5,329 nt of DNA from contig JAAAOL010000297.1 in assembly GCA_009908885.1 (NCBI GenBank), forward strand, positions 1 to 5,329, written 5' to 3'. The notes beneath the pieces were generated by a model. It was not told the origin of the DNA. It did no database searches and saw only the letters and a list, made by a program, of their open reading frames with translations. The stretch is from Bacteroidota bacterium. GTDB taxonomy: Bacteria; Bacteroidota; Rhodothermia; Rhodothermales; JAAAOL01. Positions 1 through 5,329 of this stretch are shown here, piece after piece. Position 1 is the stretch's first letter. Each line of letters opens with the position of its first letter. The translations under genes were made by a program, and so were the position numbers.

Positions 1-209
1 GAGAGCCTATTTCCATGAGAAATGCGGGGTCCGTGAGTAAGGCAGCGGCACGTGCTAAACGGGACGACCCGCCTTCGGGGTTTCGGAAGGGGAAGCGGTG
101 GTGTCGGGCGGGCGGCGCGGTGCCGGGGACGCGGTCCCGACGTCGAATTCGCCATCAACCTACACGTCATACTGATTCAGATAGATGCCTGGATCCTGGT
201 GTCGCCTGT

Positions 210-230
210 CGTGGTGCGTGGTCCGTGACA
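210..230 (+). repeat. CGTGRTG-type heptamer array, forward arm
   Basis: Three head-to-tail 7-mers, CGTGGTG, CGTGGTC and CGTGACA, start at 210, 217 and 224. The first ten bases (210-219) are an exact reverse complement of 277-286. Bases 224-228 (CGTGA) also pair with 268-272 (TCACG). Together with the reverse array the segment could fold into an imperfect long hairpin over 210-286. The end of this array also takes part in a competing inverted repeat (204-210 with 227-233), so two exclusive folds are possible. Function unknown. Confidence 0.55.
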
Positions 231-258
231 GGCACGAGCCATCACGCCAGCAGCGCAT

Positions 259-286
259 CCTCACGCATCACGCAGTACGCACCACG
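259..286 (-). repeat. CGTGRTG-type heptamer array, reverse arm (four units)
   Basis: Read on the minus strand from 286 to 259, this is exactly four 7-mers: CGTGGTG, CGTACTG, CGTGATG and CGTGAGG. Every unit keeps CGT at its start and G at its end. It is inverted relative to the array at 210-230 and lies 116 bp before the preferred start of the channel gene. The array at 2535-2555 has the same orientation relative to its own downstream gene. This could be a dispersed intergenic repeat family or an array of protein-binding sites. The sequence alone does not separate these. Confidence 0.6.
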
Positions 287-402
287 TCCCCGGCTATACG
301 GACATCGCCCAGCGAAAACGGGATCAGGCTTGCAACTGTATGGGACGGTTCCTGTAGCTTATGCCTGACGCTTCTCGTTTTCTCTCCGGCCATTCTGGAC
401 GC

Positions 403-1518
403 ATGGACCCTCTGACGTTTCTCGACCAACAGATCTTCGGCCAAACCGTGTTCGGCGCGACGGGCTACCAGTGGCTGACGCTGCTGGCCGTCTGGGCGGG
501 CGTGGCTGTGGGCCTCGTGCTGCTGCACCGCGTGTTACAATGGCGCGTCTCCAAGTTCGCCGAGGGGACGACCAACGTGGTGGACGACTACCTCGCGGAG
601 TTCGTCCGCAACACGCGCGCCTACTTTCTCATCACGCTGGGCCTGTACGCGGGCTCCGTCGTCGTCACCTTGCCCGAGACGCCGACCCGCTGGATCGGGC
701 GGCTGATGTTCGTCGTGCTGCTCTTGCAGGTGGTGCGCTGGGGCAACACGTTCATCAGCACCTGGATCGCGCGGTACAAGGACCGGATGCTGGAGAAGGA
801 CGCCGCCGCCGTGACGACGATGCAGGCGGTGGGTTACCTGGGGCGACTGGCGCTCTGGACCATCGTGGTGCTGCTGGCGCTGGACAACTTCGGGATCGAC
901 GTGACGGCGCTCGTGGCGGGCCTCGGCGTCGGAGGCATCGCGGTGGCGCTGGCCGTGCAGAGCATCCTGGGCGACCTCTTCGCCTCGCTCTCCATCGTGC
1001 TCGACAAGCCTTTCGTCGTCGGCGACTTTCTCATCATCGACGACTACCTCGGGACGGTCGAGAAGATCGGCCTCAAGACGACGCGCGTGCGCAGCCTCTC
1101 GGGCGAGCAGCTCATCTTCTCGAACAGCGACCTGCTCAAGAGCCGCATCCGCAACTACAAGCGGATGTACGAGCGGCGCGTGGTGTTCGGCTTCGGCGTG
1201 GTCTACCAGACGCCGCCGGACACGCTGGCGCACATCGGCGACTGGGTGCAGGAGATCATCGAGCGGCAGGACCAGACGCGCTTCGACCGGGCCCACTTCA
1301 AGGAATACGGCGAGTCGTCGCTCAACTTCGAGGTCGTCTACTACGTGCTGGCGCCGGACTACAACCTGTACATGGACATCCAGGAGGCGGTCAATATCGA
1401 CATCTATCGCAAATTCGAGGCCGAGGGCGTCGAGTTTGCCTATCCGACCCGTACGCTCTACGTGCAGCAGGCGCCCGGAGATGGCGTCGCGTCGGCGCAG
1501 GCCAGCGAAGTCGTGTGA
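403..1518 (+). CDS. MscS-family mechanosensitive ion channel
   Basis: Predicted 371-residue inner-membrane channel that would open under membrane tension and release small solutes during hypo-osmotic shock. Hydrophobic helices lie near residues 22-44, 72-90, 99-117 and 145-163. They are followed by the pore-lining helix at 168-200, which carries the family's Gly/Ala-rich pattern (GLGVGGIAVALAVQ, 173-186) and then SILGDLFASLSIVLDKPF. The MscS beta domain follows (about 203-246: VGDFL, GTVEKIGLKTTRVRS, IFSNS). A C-terminal alpha/beta domain ends in the family-typical FAYPTRTLYV (345-354). E. coli MscS has 286 residues and three helices, so this is a longer five-helix relative. I chose ATG 403 because it is followed directly by channel-like sequence. 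ATG 361 would add 14 residues and overlaps a possible promoter. Neither start has a clear ribosome binding site. It is monocistronic as far as visible and faces the gene at 1958-2491 tail to tail. Confidence 0.92.
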   Translation: MDPLTFLDQQIFGQTVFGATGYQWLTLLAVWAGVAVGLVLLHRVLQWRVSKFAEGTTNVVDDYLAEFVRNTRAYFLITLGLYAGSVVVTLPETPTRWIGRLMFVVLLLQVVRWGNTFISTWIARYKDRMLEKDAAAVTTMQAVGYLGRLALWTIVVLLALDNFGIDVTALVAGLGVGGIAVALAVQSILGDLFASLSIVLDKPFVVGDFLIIDDYLGTVEKIGLKTTRVRSLSGEQLIFSNSDLLKSRIRNYKRMYERRVVFGFGVVYQTPPDTLAHIGDWVQEIIERQDQTRFDRAHFKEYGESSLNFEVVYYVLAPDYNLYMDIQEAVNIDIYRKFEAEGVEFAYPTRTLYVQQAPGDGVASAQASEVV

Positions 1519-1625
1519 GCCGAAGGTGCCGACGTCGGAAGCACCGCGGCAAAGACGTTGGGGCTATGTAGATCAATGAAAGAATGTTAGCACACCGGTG
1601 CGGTTTGCCTCAGCGCTACCGTCGA

Positions 1626-1726
1626 GGTCTCTCCCTTCCAGAAGGGAGAACAAGAGGGATGTGCCCCCTTGAGGCGGGCTGTGAGCGGACATCCTCTCTG
1701 TCTCTCCTTCGCGGAAGGAGAGGACC
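1626..1726. repeat. REPIN/MITE-like 101-bp inverted repeat element
   Basis: The left arm (1626-1662) and right arm (1689-1726) are imperfect reverse complements. The ends read GGTCTCTCCCTTCC on the left and, on the opposite strand, GGTCCTCTCCTTCC on the right. The inner ends pair through AGAGGGATGT (1653-1662) and ACATCCTCTCT (1689-1699). Each arm is itself a hairpin: TCTCCCTT/AAGGGAGA with loop CCAG (1630-1649), and CTCTCCTTC/GAAGGAGAG with loop GCG (1702-1722). Two inverted hairpin modules around a short spacer (1663-1688) match the layout of REPINs, which are non-autonomous elements moved by RAYT transposases. The position between convergent genes is typical of such repeats. Copy number cannot be judged from one window, and no obvious target-site duplication flanks it. 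Confidence 0.65.
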
Positions 1727-1850
1727 CGAGCGACACCATGACGGGCGGTACGCAAACGTTCTTGGCTGATTCCACATAGAGGGTTTTATGAACTCGGCGT
1801 CGCTCGCGAACTCATATCGGGCTCAGGTGAGGACATTTTGTTCCTCTGGA

Positions 1851-1922
1851 GTCATCCCGGACCCTGATCCGGGATCCAGAGAAACACGGCCTCTTCTGGG
1901 TCCTCGCTTGTGCGTGGATGAC
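1851..1922. repeat. Palindromic intergenic element with GTCATCC/GGATGAC ends
   Basis: The element is bounded by GTCATCC (1851-1857) and its reverse complement GGATGAC (1916-1922). Its left half is a perfect 8-bp hairpin, ATCCCGGA/TCCGGGAT, with loop CCCTGA (1854-1875). Pairing continues outside the left boundary: CTCTGG (1844-1849) pairs with CCAGAG (1876-1881) across a 4-base bulge, giving a 14-bp stem over 1844-1881. From memory, the hairpin half closely resembles a highly repeated intergenic palindrome of Alphaproteobacteria (CATCCCGGA..TGATCCGGGATCCA). The right half, with TGGGTCCT and GGATGAC, resembles its degenerate partner. I could not confirm this by search. It lies 36 bp past the 3' end of the minus-strand gene and could act in 3'-end formation for that gene, although no T-run follows on either strand. 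Confidence 0.6.
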
Positions 1923-1957
1923 GGGTACAAACGAAGGCAGAAAGTGCATCACACGCT

Positions 1958-2491
1958 TTAGGGCGTCTCGCCCTCAGGGACGTACAGCCCGTCGAACCAG
2001 GTGTACCACGTTTCGCCGTCGTCTTTGGACTGCTCGATGAACTGGCGGACGTGGCCGTTGTCCTTCGGCGTGAACGTCATCCGGTAGGACTCGACGCGCC
2101 CGTCGGGGTAGATGTGGACGCCCTCGAAGCGCATCGCGCCGTCGGCGAACTGGCCGTCCACGTCGATGATGCCGCCGCGCCCGTCCACCCAGAGCTGGTT
2201 CCAGGCCTCGGCCTTGGGGTCGTAGTAGTTGACGCTGGAGCCGGTGCCGCCGCCCTGGGAGGTCCACTGCTCGCGGAGGGCACAGCCGCCGTGGATCGCG
2301 GTGATCTCGTTCGTGCCGACGCGTTCGCCCTTGGGGTTATAGACGTCCCACGTGCCGATCCAGAAGTCGAACTGCCGGTAGACGTCGTCGCTGCACGGGG
2401 CAGGGTCGTCCTCCGGTGGGTCCTGCGCATGCACGGCGGCGAGCGGCGTGAGGGTGACGGCGATGAGAACGAGGAGGGAGAGGAGACGCAT
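1958..2491 (-). CDS. Exported DUF1579/lipocalin-like protein of unknown function
   Basis: A 177-residue secreted or periplasmic protein. Residues 1-22 form a signal peptide: Arg2, a hydrophobic core LLSLLVLIAVTL, and a V-H-A site before Gln23. The mature part opens with an acidic Pro-rich linker, then FDFWIGTWDVYNPKG (41-55). This G-x-W motif in a first beta strand is typical of DUF1579-like and calycin/lipocalin-like small barrels. It continues with repeated aromatic strands (SSVNYYDP 85-92, WNQLWVD 97-103, and late strands near RQFIEQS and TWYTWFDGLYV). Cys33 and Cys70 could form a disulfide. No catalytic residues are evident; ligand binding is a guess from the fold. The frame stays open upstream to 2734, but only ATG 2491 gives a signal peptide and the upstream translation looks non-coding. 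It follows the kinase gene on the same strand after 232 bp, so co-transcription is possible but not shown. Confidence 0.82.
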   Translation of the reverse strand: MRLLSLLVLIAVTLTPLAAVHAQDPPEDDPAPCSDDVYRQFDFWIGTWDVYNPKGERVGTNEITAIHGGCALREQWTSQGGGTGSSVNYYDPKAEAWNQLWVDGRGGIIDVDGQFADGAMRFEGVHIYPDGRVESYRMTFTPKDNGHVRQFIEQSKDDGETWYTWFDGLYVPEGETP

Positions 2492-2723
2492 AGGAATCAC
2501 CGTTTTCGCGTGATGAGGTCCGTGTCGTTGAGAACGTGATGCGTGGTGCGTGAAGAGGCGGCCGCGACGCTGATCCGGGCCAGAACGGGGCGTCGATGTT
2601 TCGGTTATCCAGGCCGTCCAGGTTGAATCAGCACGAGGGACAGGTCGAAGGGAGCGTACGGGCGAAGATACCGGGCTGAGGCGTGCGGCGGCAGTCATTT
2701 GCCCGGGACCTGGTTCGAGGCGT
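2492..2723. other. Spacer between the kinase and exported-protein genes
   Basis: This 232-bp stretch has no gene that I can support. On the minus strand a TATCTT word (2670-2665) could be a -10 box, but I find no convincing -35 partner, so any promoter call is weak. No hairpin with a T-run follows the kinase stop, so read-through into the exported-protein gene cannot be excluded. The segment also holds the heptamer array at 2535-2555. Confidence 0.5.
2535..2555 (+). repeat. CGTGRTG-type heptamer array, third copy
   Basis: Three head-to-tail 7-mers, CGTGATG, CGTGGTG and CGTGAAG, start at 2535, 2542 and 2549. They match the consensus of the arrays at 210-230 and 259-286. The array lies 43 bp upstream of the ATG at 2491. 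Read in the direction of that gene it has the same CACGCAY orientation as the 259-286 array has relative to the channel gene. Unlike the first locus, there is no inverted partner nearby. Confidence 0.5.
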
Positions 2724-5252
2724 TCACCGGGCATCGAGGCGGCGGGCGAGGCGCTGGGTATGTTCGTCGTCGGTGCCGCGTTCGCGCTGGAAGGTCCCGA
2801 AGGCGTCGCGCAGGAGGCGCTCGGCGGCGGTCGAGTCGCCGCGCGCGTCGAGGAGGTCGGCCAGGGCCAGCGTCGCGCTCGTCACGTCCGGGTGGGCCGG
2901 TCCCTGCACCTGCCGTCGCATGGCGAGGGTGGAGCGAAAGAGCCGTTCGGCGGCGTCGTGCTGACCGCGGTCGCGGAGCACCTGGGCCAGTTCATGCTGG
3001 ATGTGAAGGGTGCGCGGGTGCTGCGCGCCGAGGCGTCGCTCGGTGATGGTCAGCGCTTCGCGGAGGCTCGACGCTGCTTCCGGCAGGTCGCCTTTGTCGC
3101 GCAGCAGGACGCCCAGGCTCAGCAACGTGGCGCCGACGTAGGGATGGTCGGCGTCGAGCAGGCGCTGCTGCATGGCGAGGGCCTCACGGATGAGCGCCTC
3201 GGCCTCGTCGAGCCGGTCCTGCAGCTGCAGAAGGCGGGCGAGCAGCGTCATGTTGGCCGGAAGGTCGGGGTGTTCGCCCAGCGTCTCGCGGCGGATGGCG
3301 AGCGCCTCGCGCAGCAGCGGCTCGGCGGCCTCCAGGTCGCCGCTGGCCGCGACGGTGGCGCCGAGGCTGTGCAGCCCTTCGGCCACGTCCGGGTGCCGGT
3401 CGCCCAACTGCTGCCGCCGGATGGCGACGGCTTCGCGGAGGAAGGCCTCGGCGGTCTCCTGCTGGTCCATGTAGTACCGCAGCAATCCCCAGTCGTGGAG
3501 CGTGTTGGCGACGTCGAGGTGGTCGTCGCCCAGCAGGCGGACGCGGAGCGCGTGGGCGGCCTCGTAGAGCGAGTCGGACGCGGCGTAGCGGCCCCGGTAG
3601 CAGGCCACGTCGGCGAGATCATCGAGGCTGGCGGCCACGTCCGGGTGGGCGTCGCCCAGGGCGGCGCGGCGCACGGCCAGCGCCCGCTCGGCCAGCGGCT
3701 GGGCTTCGTCGTAGCGCCCCAGGTTCTGGTAGACCTGGCTGAGCGTCATCAGCATCTGTCCCTGCACCACCGGCTGATGGCGGAGGGAGCGGTCCACCTG
3801 CGCCACACCGCGCTCTACGAGTTGATCGACGGAGAGCGAGTCAGTCGGCGTCTCGAAGGGGTCGGCGGCCTCGAACAGGCTCAAGACGAAGGCGGTCACC
3901 TCCTCGGCCTTGTCCCGCTCCCGGGCGATCTGCTCCGCCTGCGCTCGCGTGGTGAGGGCGTAGCTGACCAGCAGGACGGCGACGACGGCGGCCGCAGTGA
4001 CGCCGACGCGGTGGCGGCGGACGAACTTGCCCAGCCGGTACCAGTGGGCGTCGTGGCGCGCCTGCACGGGATGGCCGTCCAGGTACCGCCGAATGTCGTC
4101 GGCGAAGGCGCGCACCGAGGGGTAGCGCTGCTCCGGCTCTTTCTTGAGCGCCTTGAGCACGATGCTGTCGAGGTCGCCCCGCAGGGTGCGGCGGAGCGCG
4201 GCGGGGCTCGTCTGGCGATGGCGGCTGATGGCCTCGGGCGGCGCGTCCGTGTCGGCAGTGGGGGAGCGGGTTACGATCGCGCTGGGGCGCGTGGGCGGCG
4301 TATCCAGGATGACCCGCTCGACCTCGCGCGAGGAGCGGTCGCGGAGCTGGTAGGGCGGTCGGCTCGTGAGGAGCTGGTAGAGGAGGACGCCCAGCGCGTA
4401 GACGTCGGTGGCGGTGGTGGCGGCCTCGCCCCGGATCTGTTCCGGCGCGGCATACTCCGGCGTCATCACGCGCAGCCCGGCCCGGGTGAGGGTCCGCGCC
4501 TCGGCCTCGTCTTCGGCGAGCACCGCAGCGATGCCGAAGTCGAGCAGCTTGACCTGAGCCTGCTGGCGGCTGGAGCCGTCGGCCGGCGTGACGAGAATGT
4601 TCGAGGGCTTCAGGTCGCGGTGGACGACCAGGTTCTGGTGGGCGTACTGTACGGCGTCGCACACGTCGAGGAAGAGGCGCAGCCGGGCGTCCGTCGTCAG
4701 GCGTCGGGCGTCGCAGAAGGTGCTGTCGAGCGGGGCGCCGTCGACGTACTCCATCACGAAGTAGGGCCGCCCGTCCTCGGTCGCGCCGCCGTCGAGGAGC
4801 CGTGCGATGCCGGGGTGCTCCAGGCGGGCCAGGATCTGCCGCTCATGCAGAAAGCGGCGCAGCACGTCGTCCGTGTCGAGCCCGCGCCGGATCAGCTTGA
4901 CCGCCACCGTCTTCTCGTACTCCTCGTCGTCGCGGGCAGCCAGGTAGACCGTGCCCATCCCGCCGCGTCCGAGCCGCCGGAGCAGCCGGTACGCGCCCAC
5001 GCGGTGCCCGATCAGCGGGTCGCTCGCCCCGTCGCCCCCGTCGCCCTCGACTAGCGGCGCCGCATACGCGCCGAGGGAGTCTTCGAGAAAGCTCTGGGCC
5101 GCCTCGTACGAGGCAGCCAGGTCCAGCACCCTCTGCCGGAGGGCCGCATCGTCGGGGGCCTGCGCGTCGAGGTAGGCCGCCCGCTCGCCCGGCGGACGCG
5201 TCAGCACCTCGTCGAGCAGGTCGTTGATCCGATCCCAGCGATCCGAAGTCAT
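2724..5252 (-). CDS. Transmembrane Ser/Thr protein kinase with C-terminal TPR array
   Basis: An 842-residue Hanks-type kinase. Residues 1-80 are a helical leader, followed by the kinase domain at about 88-395. All key residues are present: glycine loop GRGGMG (95-100), Lys119 in VAVK, Glu137 in the C-helix, HRDLKPSN (211-218) with Asp213 and Asn218, DFG (238-240), APE (269-271), Asp283 and Arg376. It should therefore be an active Ser/Thr kinase. A Pro/Thr/Arg-rich insert lies at 303-355. A basic stretch (406-415) precedes one membrane helix (about 417-434) and a short charged helix. This predicts a cytoplasmic kinase and an outward-facing C-terminus. From about 493 to 830 there are about eight 42-residue TPRs of the kinesin-light-chain type, each with a G-x-x-HPDV-like turn (His 536, 578, 620, 661, 703, 745, 787). 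The TPRs probably bind a signal or protein partner. The ATG is the only sensible start: the upstream sigma gene's stop lies nine codons before it in the same frame. No ribosome binding site is visible. Confidence 0.95.
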   Translation of the reverse strand: MTSDRWDRINDLLDEVLTRPPGERAAYLDAQAPDDAALRQRVLDLAASYEAAQSFLEDSLGAYAAPLVEGDGGDGASDPLIGHRVGAYRLLRRLGRGGMGTVYLAARDDEEYEKTVAVKLIRRGLDTDDVLRRFLHERQILARLEHPGIARLLDGGATEDGRPYFVMEYVDGAPLDSTFCDARRLTTDARLRLFLDVCDAVQYAHQNLVVHRDLKPSNILVTPADGSSRQQAQVKLLDFGIAAVLAEDEAEARTLTRAGLRVMTPEYAAPEQIRGEAATTATDVYALGVLLYQLLTSRPPYQLRDRSSREVERVILDTPPTRPSAIVTRSPTADTDAPPEAISRHRQTSPAALRRTLRGDLDSIVLKALKKEPEQRYPSVRAFADDIRRYLDGHPVQARHDAHWYRLGKFVRRHRVGVTAAAVVAVLLVSYALTTRAQAEQIARERDKAEEVTAFVLSLFEAADPFETPTDSLSVDQLVERGVAQVDRSLRHQPVVQGQMLMTLSQVYQNLGRYDEAQPLAERALAVRRAALGDAHPDVAASLDDLADVACYRGRYAASDSLYEAAHALRVRLLGDDHLDVANTLHDWGLLRYYMDQQETAEAFLREAVAIRRQQLGDRHPDVAEGLHSLGATVAASGDLEAAEPLLREALAIRRETLGEHPDLPANMTLLARLLQLQDRLDEAEALIREALAMQQRLLDADHPYVGATLLSLGVLLRDKGDLPEAASSLREALTITERRLGAQHPRTLHIQHELAQVLRDRGQHDAAERLFRSTLAMRRQVQGPAHPDVTSATLALADLLDARGDSTAAERLLRDAFGTFQRERGTDDEHTQRLARRLDAR

Positions 5253-5279
5253 GAGAGGGAAACCGATTGGTGGACGAGA

Positions 5280-5329
5280 TCACACCGGGTCGAGGTCGTC
5301 GTAGAGCCAGGCTTTGGCCCGCTTCCAGT
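5280..5329 (-). CDS. C-terminal end of a probable ECF-type sigma factor (partial)
   Basis: Only the last 15 codons are in the window, reading WKRAKAWLYDDLDPV and then TGA (5282-5280). A final W-x-x-A-x-A-W-L-x-x-x-L helix is the usual end of the sigma-4 domain in the ECF-like sigma factors (TIGR02999 type) that sit beside Ser/Thr kinase genes in several phyla. The stop is 27 nt before the kinase start and in the same frame, so the two genes should be co-transcribed. The call rests on a short tail plus context. Any protein ending in an amphipathic Trp/Ala helix could look alike, but the position immediately upstream of a TPR kinase makes the sigma factor the best explanation. Confidence 0.62.
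   Translation of the reverse strand, partial: WKRAKAWLYDDLDPV

Larger units (their letters stand above)
1..402. other. Non-coding leader upstream of the channel gene
   Basis: I see no convincing gene here. The one long open frame (15-368, +) is rich in Arg, Ser and Pro, has no recognisable domain and looks like a chance GC-rich frame. A short frame from base 2 to a stop at 38-40 could be the end of an upstream gene, and an ATG on the minus strand at 16-14 could start a divergent one, but too little is present to decide. The region holds a GGGAC/GTCCC mini-hairpin (126-138), a GCCTGTC/GACAGGC inverted repeat (204-210 with 227-233), and two heptamer arrays listed separately. A weak sigma-70-like promoter may lie at TTGCAA (330-335) with TGTAGC (353-358), 17 bp apart. 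It would place a transcript start near 365, between the two possible ATGs of the channel gene. Confidence 0.6.
1519..1957. other. Convergent intergenic region with palindromic repeats
   Basis: This 439-bp gap lies between two gene 3' ends and holds no credible gene. Just after the channel stop there is a 10-bp perfect palindrome, CCGACGTCGG (1529-1538), inside a GGTGC/GCACC stem (1525-1529 with 1541-1545). It could slow polymerase, but no T-run follows. Two further palindromic elements, at 1626-1726 and 1851-1922, are listed separately. Between them (about 1727-1843) I see only ordinary sequence, including two GAACTC words at 1790-1795 and 1809-1814. No intrinsic terminator with a T-tract is visible for either flanking gene, so the repeats may supply termination or transcript-end protection. 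Confidence 0.7.

Noticed and set aside
15..368. A 117-codon plus-strand frame at the window start
   Set aside because: Arg/Ser/Pro-rich composition, no domain, overlaps the heptamer arrays and ends inside the channel leader. It is more likely a chance open frame.
1..402. A tRNA or other structured RNA gene in the leader
   Set aside because: No cloverleaf, anticodon-arm or CCA-like end, and no match to a riboswitch pattern that I can recognise; only the heptamer inverted repeats fold notably.
471..1571. A 366-codon plus-strand frame overlapping the channel gene, and a 253-codon minus-strand frame at 535-1296
   Set aside because: Both are Arg/Gly/Ala- or His/Arg-rich shadow translations of the MscS gene, with no membrane helices or recognisable fold.
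1630..1722. The two strong hairpins as intrinsic terminators
   Set aside because: Neither is followed by a T-run on either strand. Their inverted pairing with each other fits a repeat element better.
1788..1961. A 57-codon frame starting ATG 1788 and ending TAG 1961 (+)
   Set aside because: Most of it is the translation of the 1851-1922 repeat, and it overlaps the end of the minus-strand gene. No independent sign of coding.
2492..2734. An 81-residue N-terminal extension of the exported protein, up to ATG 2734
   Set aside because: It would bury the signal peptide inside the protein, overlaps the kinase stop and the heptamer array, and has low-complexity Arg/Pro/Ser composition.
3248..3622. 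Tandem DNA repeats in the kinase gene as a CRISPR or satellite array
   Set aside because: The 126-bp periodicity is explained by 42-residue TPRs in the coding frame; there are no conserved short repeats with unique spacers.
2760..5054. A 764-codon open frame on the plus strand opposite the kinase gene
   Set aside because: It is the antisense shadow of a strongly biased GC-rich coding strand. The translation is repetitive in Val, Gly, Arg and Ala without any domain, while the minus strand encodes a complete kinase with all catalytic motifs.

Overview
This is a GC-rich bacterial chromosome window with three complete protein genes and the tail of a fourth. No Shine-Dalgarno-like purine run stands in front of any start. 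That fits the Bacteroidota/Rhodothermota side of the tree. The pairing of an ECF-type sigma factor with a transmembrane Ser/Thr kinase carrying kinesin-light-chain-like TPRs is common in Rhodothermota, Acidobacteriota, Gemmatimonadota and Planctomycetota. My best guess is a Rhodothermales-type organism. This is inferred from protein style only; no marker gene is present.

Layout. Positions 1-402 are a non-coding leader containing an inverted pair of CGTGRTG-type heptamer arrays. Positions 403-1518 (+) encode a five-helix MscS-family mechanosensitive channel. Positions 1519-1957 are a convergent intergenic region with two separate palindromic repeat elements: a 101-bp REPIN/MITE-like inverted repeat (1626-1726), and a 72-bp element bounded by GTCATCC/GGATGAC around a strong hairpin (1851-1922, with pairing reaching out to 1844). 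Positions 1958-2491 (-) encode a small exported protein resembling the DUF1579/lipocalin-like group. Positions 2492-2723 are a spacer with a third heptamer array. Positions 2724-5252 (-) encode an 842-residue membrane Ser/Thr kinase with about eight TPRs. Positions 5280-5329 (-) are the last 15 codons of a gene that looks like an ECF sigma factor.

How the genes work together. The sigma factor and the kinase almost certainly form one transcription unit (27-nt gap, same strand, same reading frame). Related sigma/kinase pairs suggest that the kinase passes an envelope-side or TPR-bound signal to the sigma factor. The exported small protein follows the kinase on the same strand after 232 bp and may have its own promoter. 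The channel is a separate unit on the other strand, probably for osmotic protection. Apart from the sigma-kinase pair, nothing shows that the genes share a pathway. The least explained content is in the intergenic repeats.
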